In this document: positions 1 to 6,513 of the stretch, piece after piece
Layout of the letters: the number at the start of each line of letters is the position of its first letter
How positions within the stretch are numbered: position 1 is the stretch's first letter
From: Pirellulaceae bacterium
Lineage (GTDB): Bacteria; Planctomycetota; Planctomycetia; Pirellulales; Pirellulaceae
Direction of reading: 5' to 3'
DNA length: 8,412 nucleotides
Assembly: GCA_030744095.1 (NCBI GenBank)
Contig: JASLRF010000280.1
Span: 1-8,412, forward strand
Notes under the pieces: model-generated
What the model saw: the letters and a program-made list of their open reading frames with translations, nothing else
Told to the model about the DNA's origin: nothing
Database searches by the model: none
Made by a program: the position numbers and the translations under genes

Positions 1-2226
1 CTCGCGTCGGTCCGCCTTCCCGTCGCCATTGGTATCTTCCGCGTAGAAAATCTCGGGAGCGCAGGTCACAAGCACTCCCTTCTTCCAAGGCATGACAGAA
101 GTTGGATAGCCCAAGCCTTCGAGAAACAGCGTGGAACGGTCGTAACGACCGTCGCCGTTAGAATCTTCCAGGTAACGAACGCGCCCGCCGACCGTTCCGC
201 CTCCGTCGGCGCCGCGTGGATAGTCCCCCATCTCGGCGACCCACAGCCTGCCGTCCGCCCCCCACGCAATTGCAATCGGATCGGAAACCAGCGGCTCTGC
301 CGCCACGAGCTCGACGCGGAACCCCGGTTGAACCTGCATAGAGCCGAGCGACGCGGTAGGAGACTTCGGCCGCGACGGAACCGTTTTGAGCAGATCGTTG
401 TACGCCCGGCGATCGACCAGGTCCGGCAGCCTGGTCGTATGCTCGTTTTGCACCCAAAGATGCCGAGAATGGAACCACGCACCGTTGTTCGTGCCGCTCC
501 AGGCGATCATCGGAATGGCGCCTCGGCCCTGTCCGCGCAGATCCGACATCACCTCCTGCGACCAGCCTTCGCCCTTCGAGCGGAACAAGTGCAGCGAGGA
601 CCGCCGCTCGTCGGAGTAGATGACATCGTCGTAGCCGTCTTCGTCGATGTCCACGAACCGTAATCCGGCATCGCGTCCATCCGCATTGACGATCCGGGTC
701 AAGGCGGGCAATGCATACGAAAGTTGTCGCCAGCGTTGCGCTGTGGAGTCCCAAGTAAAGATTGCCCGCGCCGCGGGATTTCCAATAATCACTTCACAGC
801 GTCCGTCGGCGTCGACGTCTCGCAAGCGGACACCCTGATCGCGTCCGCCGCGGTCCGTCATGACCGGCTGACCGTTCAACTCCAACCCCACAAGCATCTG
901 CTCGTCTTTGACCCATTTGGAGCCATCAAAGTGCCACACGCCTGCAGTCTTCTCATTGTGAACCAACAGGGTCGCATTTCCGTCGGGTCGGAGCACTCCG
1001 AAGCGAACACCAGCGTCGTGTCGTCGGCCGGAGGCGTCGGCGTCGACCAGCACAACCGGAAAGTCGCCGTCGATCCACTTTCGGTCTTCCGGCGACCAGA
1101 GACGCGTGCGACGGAGCGTTTCGTTGCCGATGACCACGTCCAGGTAGCCGTCGCCGTTCAGATCGAGCAAGCGAACTCCGTTGTCTCCACCGTCGTTGCC
1201 ACGGAGTGGCTGTCCGGCAAGCAAGTGCTTGACCAGGCGTTCGTGACACTCTTTGAAATTCAGAAACCGCACCTTGCGGCCATGCTTCTCGACGGCATGG
1301 TCGACCAACTCGGCGACCTGGCCCGCCCGCATCCAGCCGACAGGGTGAAAAACGAGGTTAAACGTGCCCTGCTTGATCACCACGGCATCAAGCCCCGCTT
1401 TCATGTCTTCCACCGAACGCGCGTTGCCCGGCTTGTTCAAGTATTGCGCCTCCCAGTCGCTGGGAGTCGCACAGGGGAACTCCCAGCACAAGCGCCCAAT
1501 GACATACGGATACGGGTAGTTCTCGATGGTGTTGACAAACGACTCGAAGGGAATGTACTTCCGGAATTTCTCGCGCCCGTCGGCGTCGGTGACCAATTCG
1601 CTGGGCAACTGCGGATCGTCTGGCGTGAGAATGTTAAACACCGAGCTGTCAATTCGCAGAAACTGCCCGTTGGCGTTCGTCTGGTTGAAGATCTCGGCGT
1701 AAAAGCGAGGGCTGGGCGTGTTGAGTGAATCGCAGCAGGGCACTCGAAAAGCAACCGCCGTATTGTCGGGCACCTGATTCATGACGTCGACGCAGTGATC
1801 ATACGTTTCCTTCGCCGCCTCGAAATCTCCTCGCCGCAAAATCGGACACGGATGATCGTAGGTGTGGCATTCCAAACTGACACCGTCGGCCAGCAGTTTT
1901 GGCCAGTCGGGCAGCTTAGGATCGATCCGCGTGGTCATGATACTCAGCGGGGCATATCCGTAGATCTCCTTGAGTCGGCGAATCGCCGGTTGTAGGAATG
2001 AGACCCAAGGTTCGGGCTTGTTCATGTCGTCGATGGCCAGGACGACGACTGCCTCGACGCCCTCTTCGCCAACCCACTGCGGCGCGACGAGCTTCGCGAA
2101 CGTACCGGAAACGTAGTAGGGATCACTGCCGTCCAGATAGGTCAGCCGGTTGCCGTCCGCGGCTGTGGAGTAGTTCGCGACAATGCCCGGCGACAGGACG
2201 ACGAAGATCAGAGCCAGCAGACGCAC
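1..2226 (-). CDS. Secreted polysaccharide deacetylase-like / FG-GAP-like / PVC dehydrogenase-type beta-propeller protein, 3' end cut off by window
   Basis: The frame stays open for 742 codons from a GTG start to the left edge, so the C-terminus is missing. GAGGGG lies 8 bases before the GTG. Residues 1-23 look like a signal peptide (RLLALIFVVLSPG core, cleavage near STA-A). Residues about 60-310 resemble a NodB polysaccharide deacetylase: AIDDM with D66/D67, HTYDH with H121 and H125 (family motif H[ST]xxH, metal ligands), RVP at 161-163, and a late HPVGW with H294. Residues about 350-600 carry FG-GAP/VCBS-like calcium motifs: DLNGDG at 355, DVDADG at 470, DIDEDG at 526. From about 635, GFRVELVAAEPL followed by DGRLWVAEMGDYP is the typical opening of the planctomycete PVC-type membrane-bound dehydrogenase propeller, with DSNGDG at 688 and DTNGDG at 731. 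It probably acts on carbohydrate outside the cytoplasm; substrate unknown. Domain calls are from motifs, not a search. A GTG at 2268 is a weaker alternative start. Confidence 0.85.
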   Translation of the reverse strand, partial: MRLLALIFVVLSPGIVANYSTAADGNRLTYLDGSDPYYVSGTFAKLVAPQWVGEEGVEAVVVLAIDDMNKPEPWVSFLQPAIRRLKEIYGYAPLSIMTTRIDPKLPDWPKLLADGVSLECHTYDHPCPILRRGDFEAAKETYDHCVDVMNQVPDNTAVAFRVPCCDSLNTPSPRFYAEIFNQTNANGQFLRIDSSVFNILTPDDPQLPSELVTDADGREKFRKYIPFESFVNTIENYPYPYVIGRLCWEFPCATPSDWEAQYLNKPGNARSVEDMKAGLDAVVIKQGTFNLVFHPVGWMRAGQVAELVDHAVEKHGRKVRFLNFKECHERLVKHLLAGQPLRGNDGGDNGVRLLDLNGDGYLDVVIGNETLRRTRLWSPEDRKWIDGDFPVVLVDADASGRRHDAGVRFGVLRPDGNATLLVHNEKTAGVWHFDGSKWVKDEQMLVGLELNGQPVMTDRGGRDQGVRLRDVDADGRCEVIIGNPAARAIFTWDSTAQRWRQLSYALPALTRIVNADGRDAGLRFVDIDEDGYDDVIYSDERRSSLHLFRSKGEGWSQEVMSDLRGQGRGAIPMIAWSGTNNGAWFHSRHLWVQNEHTTRLPDLVDRRAYNDLLKTVPSRPKSPTASLGSMQVQPGFRVELVAAEPLVSDPIAIAWGADGRLWVAEMGDYPRGADGGGTVGGRVRYLEDSNGDGRYDRSTLFLEGLGYPTSVMPWKKGVLVTCAPEIFYAEDTNGDGKADRRE

Positions 2227-2383
2227 GGCTGTTTCCCCTCTAGCGAAGTGACACGGCCAAGAGATCACTGCGTCGATTCTACTCGCAGGGGCAACGCATG
2301 TCCGCAATGACGATGGTTTTCCAAGAGATTTTGCGAGTGATTGGTCGTGTTGGAGAGTTGGCGGGAGAATCAAAGGGGCAGGA

Positions 2384-2426
2384 GTCATTTGTGCTTTGCA
2401 CCCGAAGGACCGTCCCGACAAATGAC
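2384..2426. repeat. Inverted repeat GTCATTTGT / ACAAATGAC
   Basis: GTCATTTGT at 2384-2392 is matched exactly by its reverse complement ACAAATGAC at 2418-2426, around a 25-base loop containing GGACCGTCC. A G-rich stretch (GGGGCAGGA) precedes the left arm and CCCC follows the right arm. The layout is that of a small palindromic intergenic repeat. Only this copy is visible in the window, so calling it a dispersed repeat is inference. Confidence 0.5.
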
Positions 2427-2461
2427 CCCAGCCTCTTATTCGACCAACAAATGAACACGTT

Positions 2462-2487
2462 GTGGGTCGGTCTCTCGACCGGCCCAC
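2462..2487. repeat. Hairpin, 11-bp stem with TCTC loop
   Basis: GTGGGTCGGTC at 2462-2472 pairs with GACCGGCCCAC at 2477-2487, leaving a four-base TCTC loop. The single non-Watson-Crick position is T2467 against G2482, which would be a G-U pair in a plus-strand transcript. No T-run follows on either strand, so it does not look like a terminator. It is more likely a REP-like intergenic element. Confidence 0.6.
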
Positions 2488-2548
2488 CTACGGCGGAGAT
2501 TCTCAGGGTCACAGGGCCGCTGGCCGCAGGATTAAGACGCACTAAACG

Positions 2549-2565
2549 GTTACGTGCTGCGTAAC
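2549..2565. repeat. Short palindrome GTTACG-N5-CGTAAC
   Basis: Two exact six-base arms surround a five-base spacer (TGCTG). This could be an operator-like site or a chance palindrome. It is short enough to occur by accident and is listed because it sits in a row with three other inverted repeats. Confidence 0.3.
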
Positions 2566-2599
2566 TGCTTAGGATCGTTCGAGGAATTACTGTCCGATA

Positions 2600-2650
2600 G
2601 TCGCCTTTCGCTCCGCGAAGGGAACGTGCTTTCGCGGAGCGAAAGACGAC
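2600..2650. repeat. Long hairpin just downstream of topoisomerase VI operon (REP-like)
   Basis: The arm at 2600-2619 (core CTTTCGCTCCGCGAA) is repeated in reverse complement at 2631-2650 (core TTCGCGGAGCGAAAG). The 20-bp stem has one mismatch (C2604 against A2646) and an 11-base loop. Each arm also contains an inner TCGC/GCGA palindrome. It begins 21 bases past the subunit A stop codon. No T-tract follows on the minus strand, so it is not a standard intrinsic terminator. It may protect the 3' end of the mRNA or be a dispersed REP-like element. Confidence 0.7.
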
Positions 2651-2670
2651 AATAAAAGATCGAACACTGC

Positions 2671-3822
2671 TTAGTCTAAAAAGTCACGGTCTTTTAGCCG
2701 TTGCGGTACGTACTCTTCGGTCACATAGCTGATGTTCTTGCTGATCAACGCTTCCACCTCCAACTTGAAACCGTTCTTGAGCATCAAGTCAATTTCCTTC
2801 TGCCACGGTTTCTTGTTGATGAACCAGTGATAATTCTTGATCTGGTTCGCCCGCTTGACGTCGTTGTCATTCAACGAGATTTTCACACTCGGCGTCAACT
2901 CACACCGCTCATAGTCCTTGCTTCGCAACCCAATGTAGCGGGCATTGGGGATGGCCATGCGTTTGGACTCGTAGGCCAAGTTGATTGAACCCTGCTTAAT
3001 CACACTGTAAATGTAATATCCCCACGGATCATTATCGAGCAGACAATAAACGGGCAATTTCAGCTCATTGTGCATCCGGTTCAACAATCGTCGAACACCT
3101 CTTGGCGGCTGCCCACCTCCGTGGGTGAGAATGCAGTTGTAAGTCCGCCAGAATTTGTCTTCATTGAACCGCCGCCACACCGTATCTTTTTCGACATGCA
3201 GAATGAACTTCGCAGAATGCTGCTTGAATTGCACTACTTCGGGTTCAGCAATTGATGGAATGGTGTAACCACCCGATCCCATTCGGGAACAGTCAATTTC
3301 GTCGCCACTATCGATTAGCGTGATCGGTCCGACGATCGACCCGGCGTTCTTGGCGTACAGATGCAACTCTTCGCGAAGAGCGTTTAACGTGACTTCCACA
3401 TCTTCGATGATGGGATCACAATCTTTCTGCTCATCAAATGTCTCTTCCTTGATGCCGTCGATTGTATGCTTGAGCAGGTAGAACAGACCCCGAATACTGG
3501 TCGTTTTCCCTTGCTCGATCAGTTGCTTGCAGCCCGATCCCACGAGCAACGTTTGCATGTAGCTCTTAGCTTGGGAAAGGTTGAACAATTCGCGACGGTT
3601 CTTGGCCTTACCCATCTCAATGAACTTCTTCGACTTGTTGTAGCTCACATTCGATAACGATCGCGACGGCACTTCCAGATGCGGAGCTCTGCTGCGTGCG
3701 GCCGTCTGCACGACGGTGTCAGCCATGCCACGGATTGCCCCGAGCGTTTTCTGATCCGTTTTGGACAACTTTGTGCCGCCTGACTGTGTCTGCACAGCCT
3801 TCTTGCGAGCCTTCTTCGCCAT
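2671..3822 (-). CDS. top6A: DNA topoisomerase VI subunit A (Spo11-like)
   Basis: This 383-residue protein is the DNA-cleaving subunit of a type IIB topoisomerase. It forms a transient phosphotyrosine link to DNA while partner subunit B binds ATP. The 5Y-CAP domain spans about residues 75-165, with catalytic motif RGLFY at 111-115, so Y115 is the likely nucleophile. The conserved block EQKDCDPIIEDVEV follows at 131-144. The Toprim metal site is visible as E211 (LHVEKD) and D263/D265 in LLDNDPWG. The 52-residue E-to-D spacing equals that I recall for the Methanocaldococcus jannaschii enzyme. The ATG is preceded by GGGAGGGAA about 7 bases upstream. The N-terminus is Lys-rich. It follows the subunit B gene by 110 bases on the same strand, which fits an operon. 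Length is normal for the family. No key residue is missing. Confidence 0.95.
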   Translation of the reverse strand: MAKKARKKAVQTQSGGTKLSKTDQKTLGAIRGMADTVVQTAARSRAPHLEVPSRSLSNVSYNKSKKFIEMGKAKNRRELFNLSQAKSYMQTLLVGSGCKQLIEQGKTTSIRGLFYLLKHTIDGIKEETFDEQKDCDPIIEDVEVTLNALREELHLYAKNAGSIVGPITLIDSGDEIDCSRMGSGGYTIPSIAEPEVVQFKQHSAKFILHVEKDTVWRRFNEDKFWRTYNCILTHGGGQPPRGVRRLLNRMHNELKLPVYCLLDNDPWGYYIYSVIKQGSINLAYESKRMAIPNARYIGLRSKDYERCELTPSVKISLNDNDVKRANQIKNYHWFINKKPWQKEIDLMLKNGFKLEVEALISKNISYVTEEYVPQRLKDRDFLD

Positions 3823-3854
3823 TCGCTTATTCCCTCCCTAGGATTCCGATTCCG

Positions 3855-3918
3855 TGAATCAGTTTGGTTGTTTCTTGTGCGAACCTTCCAGCGGATGCAG
3901 GTGATTCAAACTGACTCA
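3855..3918. repeat. Inverted repeat in the subunit B-subunit A gap
   Basis: TGAATCAGTTTG at 3855-3866 and CAAACTGACTCA at 3907-3918 are reverse complements with one mismatch, separated by 40 bases. The pair fills most of the 110-base gap between the two topoisomerase VI genes. On the minus-strand mRNA it would form a long-looped stem ahead of the subunit A ribosome binding site. A role in tuning subunit A translation or mRNA stability is inference only. Confidence 0.35.
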
Positions 3919-3932
3919 ATCTCAAATTCTGA

Positions 3933-6017
3933 TTAAAGGAGAGTTTTTTGTATCTTGCCGGACGAGGGGGTCTCGAGTTCGCCAGCTTCCTGATCGACAA
4001 TGATCACGTTGTCGCCAAAGTCCAAGTCAGATTCGATTCGCTTGCCACGATTGTCGAATTTGGCATCGGCCTCCGAAGTCTTACGCTTCGCCACTTTTAT
4101 CAGATGGCCGTAAAGCTTGTCTCGATCGGTGCCATTGATGTCGTTGACCGCGTCCGCGACTTCTCCAAGATATCGCAAGAAGATGCTGCGTCGCTCGCCT
4201 TCCTGTTTCACTTTCTGACGGCGACGTAAATACATCCCCAGCTTCCGGCCAACAGCTTGCAGACCGAGCCGCAGTTCCTTTTCGATCTCGGGATAGGATG
4301 CAATGGCTTCCTTCGACTCGCTGGTAAACGGCACCCAGACGCTCGCCATGTGAACCATGATGCTGATGGGACCGTTGGGAAACTGACCTCGAGATTGGCT
4401 CAACCCGTAGCTGCGCCAGTTCATCCTCGTTACGGCTTGAGTGATGGCACACCCGGCAGATTGAAACTGAAGCGGTACCCGGTTGGCATATCGCAGTACC
4501 TGCATCGATTGCCCCTCGGAGATATTGACGTTCTGCATGGCATCATGCAGCTTTTCGATCTCCTTCGCTTTGAATTTCGCCGGTGATTGTCGAGTTCCGA
4601 ACCCAGATGCTTTGATGATCCGGTCAGCGGCATCCGGACCCAATCCGTCGAAGGTGTTGATGATGAATTGCCGTAGAGTGCGGGCGTCAGTTTGGGAGAG
4701 CAACTCGGCAAGAACCTCGTAACTAATCTTGGTGACTGTCGATCCACCGCCGTACGCCAAGCCAACTTCGATCAGAAACGGGTTGCCACGATAAACTGCT
4801 GGCGGTCGTGTCGCTGCCACATAGAACTCGCCAGGCACAACATGGTGAAGTCCCTTTAAGATCAAATCCTCACCGATCGGTGACAGACAATTCGTTGCCG
4901 GCGCCTTGATCTTCGTTTCTTGAATCGATCGGTACAGCGCATCGGCTTCTTGGCGGCCGATTCTTTTTGGCGAAGATCGTACCGTCAACCCTGCGCCTTC
5001 ACAGATTCGCCGTGCGACCCCGGGAGTGACTCGCGAAAACGAACCGCCCAGAAACTGCGCCATCGTCGAATCGGACGAGTCTTTCAACATCGTCATCAAG
5101 CGACCGAGTTCGACACCGTAGGGATGCGGCTTGATTTCCTGAGGCTCTTCCGGCAGCTTTTCCGTCGACCGGCGATAGGTTCGCTTGTTGCCATCGGGGT
5201 CTTCGTAGTGAAACGTAACGTGCGGATTCGATATCGCCGTTTGTTCCAAGTAGTCATCCACGCTGCCACGGCCACGATGAAAGCGTCCTTCGAGTTCGAT
5301 CGTGACACGTGTGCCACTGCGGACTTCCTTTTGCTTTGCGCCTTCGGTCTCATCGTAATGGGTGACCCATTCGATGCCATGTCTCTCGAGATACTTGTGA
5401 CCCTTCTCACCGGGTGGAATATCCTCGCCATCGCCACGCTTGTTGAGAATCTCTGGACGATTCTTTTTTGTGTCGATCTGTAATTCGTAGTAATGCGACG
5501 GTTTGCGAATCGAAGTCTTCGAAATGATCTTGACCGGTTTGCCCGTGGTCAACATGCCGTACATGCCGGCGGCACTGATGCCGATTCCTTGCTGTCCACG
5601 ACTCATCCGCAAGCGATGGAATTTGGACCCATAGAGTAACTTGCCGAAGATCAGTGGAATCTGTTTCTTCATGATGCCAGGACCGTTGTCCTGCACACCC
5701 ACTTTGTATCGGTTGGTGCCGGTGGTTTCGATGTGCACCCAGATTTCGGGCACGAGAGACGCCTCTTCGCAAGCGTCTAGCGAGTTGTCGACCGCCTCCT
5801 TGACCGTGGTCAACAGCGCTTTACGCGGATTGTCGAATCCAAGCAAATGGCGGTTCTTGGCGAAGAACTCGCTGACCGAGATATCACGCTGTTTCGACGC
5901 CATCGACTCGGCCGTCACACGGCGACGTCGTTTGCCGTTACCCGCCGCAGTGCCGTTGGCAGAGTTTTGGCCGTTCGTTCCGCGCCGAGACTTCGATTTT
6001 GGATTCAACCTAGGCAA
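3933..6017 (-). CDS. top6B: DNA topoisomerase VI subunit B (GHKL ATPase)
   Basis: This is the ATPase and gate subunit of topoisomerase VI; ATP-driven dimerisation controls cleavage by subunit A. I start it at TTG 6017 (694 residues) because AAGGAGG lies five bases upstream. An ATG at 6071 gives 712 residues but would place that Shine-Dalgarno inside the gene. Counting from the TTG, the GHKL motifs are EAVDNSLDA at 74-82 (E74, D77, N78), DNGPGI at 110-115 and GQQGIGISAAG at 141-151. A helix-two-turn-helix-like middle is expected at roughly 340-470. The transducer domain carries VPFTSESKEAI, whose K569 is the likely switch lysine contacting ATP. The first about 40 residues are basic and low-complexity (KSKSRRGTN, GKRRRR); the recognisable family start is at ASKQRDISVSEFF. 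The C-terminal tail after about 600 is charged. Subunit B lies upstream of subunit A, as in many archaeal operons. Confidence 0.95.
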   Translation of the reverse strand: MPRLNPKSKSRRGTNGQNSANGTAAGNGKRRRRVTAESMASKQRDISVSEFFAKNRHLLGFDNPRKALLTTVKEAVDNSLDACEEASLVPEIWVHIETTGTNRYKVGVQDNGPGIMKKQIPLIFGKLLYGSKFHRLRMSRGQQGIGISAAGMYGMLTTGKPVKIISKTSIRKPSHYYELQIDTKKNRPEILNKRGDGEDIPPGEKGHKYLERHGIEWVTHYDETEGAKQKEVRSGTRVTIELEGRFHRGRGSVDDYLEQTAISNPHVTFHYEDPDGNKRTYRRSTEKLPEEPQEIKPHPYGVELGRLMTMLKDSSDSTMAQFLGGSFSRVTPGVARRICEGAGLTVRSSPKRIGRQEADALYRSIQETKIKAPATNCLSPIGEDLILKGLHHVVPGEFYVAATRPPAVYRGNPFLIEVGLAYGGGSTVTKISYEVLAELLSQTDARTLRQFIINTFDGLGPDAADRIIKASGFGTRQSPAKFKAKEIEKLHDAMQNVNISEGQSMQVLRYANRVPLQFQSAGCAITQAVTRMNWRSYGLSQSRGQFPNGPISIMVHMASVWVPFTSESKEAIASYPEIEKELRLGLQAVGRKLGMYLRRRQKVKQEGERRSIFLRYLGEVADAVNDINGTDRDKLYGHLIKVAKRKTSEADAKFDNRGKRIESDLDFGDNVIIVDQEAGELETPSSGKIQKTLL

Positions 6018-6022
6018 TTGGT

Positions 6023-6029
6023 CCTCCTT
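6023..6029 (-). promoter_or_regulatory. Shine-Dalgarno that sets the TTG start of subunit B
   Basis: On the minus strand this reads AAGGAGG, a perfect anti-16S match, with five bases (ACCAA) before an in-frame TTG at 6017-6015. No comparable site precedes the ATG at 6071 or the later ATG at 5903. Confidence 0.8.
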
Positions 6030-6111
6030 CTTCGGTGCAATCACAGCCCCTGCCTGCAACCGTCCCCGCAAGCAACTCCCTGCTCAGGTGGCAATATCAC
6101 TTGAAACTGGG

Positions 6112-6158
6112 ACGTGGGGTAACTGACACGGGGGGGGACACGGCACGTGGGGCAACTG
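6112..6158. repeat. 14-base direct repeat with G8 run upstream of subunit B
   Basis: ACGTGGGGTAACTG at 6112-6125 recurs as ACGTGGGGCAACTG at 6145-6158, one base different, 33 bases apart start to start. Between them GACACGG occurs twice (6125-6131 and 6137-6143), flanking eight consecutive G at 6130-6137. The block lies between the candidate topB promoter and its start codon, so it would fall in the 5' untranslated mRNA. It could be a tandem regulator site or a slippage-derived duplication. Confidence 0.5.
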
Positions 6159-6171
6159 GCAATTGGCGCGG

Positions 6172-6177
6172 ATTATA
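6172..6177 (-). promoter_or_regulatory. Candidate -10 box for the topoisomerase VI operon
   Basis: The minus strand reads a perfect TATAAT here, about 155 bases before the TTG start of subunit B. The sequence 17 bases further upstream (TGGGAA) is a poor -35 match and no extended -10 TG is present. If used, transcription would start near 6165 and give an mRNA leader of roughly 148 bases. Confidence 0.4.
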
Positions 6178-6501
6178 CCGGTTCTAAGGGTCATTTCCCA
6201 CCCGGCTTTGTTTCCCGGTCCGGTAGGGCAGGTACGATTGGCACGACGAGAAAATAAAGACTCACCAGAACCATACGACCTCGCCGAAACATCTTTACAG
6301 CGGCCCGCTGAGCAGAGTTTGCAAGTGATGGCACGGTCAAATCCGCTAGCAGGTGTGAAAACTCCCACCAATCGGAATCGCAAACCGCCCATTCATTATT
6401 GAGCATTGCCTGGCCGGTACGAACCTACCCAAGAACAAAAATCCCACCGAGCGCTCCCTCCCGCAATCACTCACCCATTGGGGAAGGAACTTACCAGCTT
6501 C
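6178..6501. other. Divergent intergenic region, no gene seen
   Basis: This stretch lies between the leftward topoisomerase VI operon and the rightward secreted pair. The open frames here are short and lack ribosome binding sites. The frame of the first secreted protein is open back to an ATG at 6406, but that extension is not protein-like and the Shine-Dalgarno sits next to 6514. A promoter for the secreted pair must lie here or nearby; I could not identify one. Confidence 0.5.
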
Positions 6502-6513
6502 AAGGAGAGCCTG

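Larger units (their letters stand above)
2227..2670. other. Gene-free spacer rich in palindromes
   Basis: This stretch lies between the end of the topoisomerase VI subunit A gene and the start of the deacetylase-like gene. Two overlapping short open frames on opposite strands (2279-2542 minus, 2298-2564 plus) have no good ribosome binding site and no protein features I recognise, so I treat the region as non-coding. It holds four separate inverted repeats, listed individually. A promoter for the downstream minus-strand gene should lie here, but I could not pick out a convincing -35/-10 pair. Confidence 0.6.

Noticed and set aside
66..754. Overlapping minus-strand frames of 138 and 198 codons
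   Set aside because: They are other frames of the same deacetylase-like gene, Arg-rich and without protein features. The true frame runs open to the left edge.
724..1728. Long plus-strand open frame of 334 codons
   Set aside because: It lies wholly opposite the deacetylase/FG-GAP-like gene, whose minus-strand protein carries clear motifs. GC-rich codon use in that gene leaves the opposite strand open. It has no ribosome binding site.
2279..2564. Two opposed short frames of about 88 codons in the repeat-rich spacer
   Set aside because: Neither has a Shine-Dalgarno, both run through the palindromes, and such frames are a usual by-product of repeats.
4920..5483. Plus-strand frame of 187 codons inside topoisomerase VI subunit B
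   Set aside because: It is antisense to a gene with intact family motifs and has no start signals of its own.
6406..6513. N-terminal extension of the first secreted protein
   Set aside because: It would put 36 polar residues before a signal peptide, and the AAGGAG site clearly serves the ATG at 6514.
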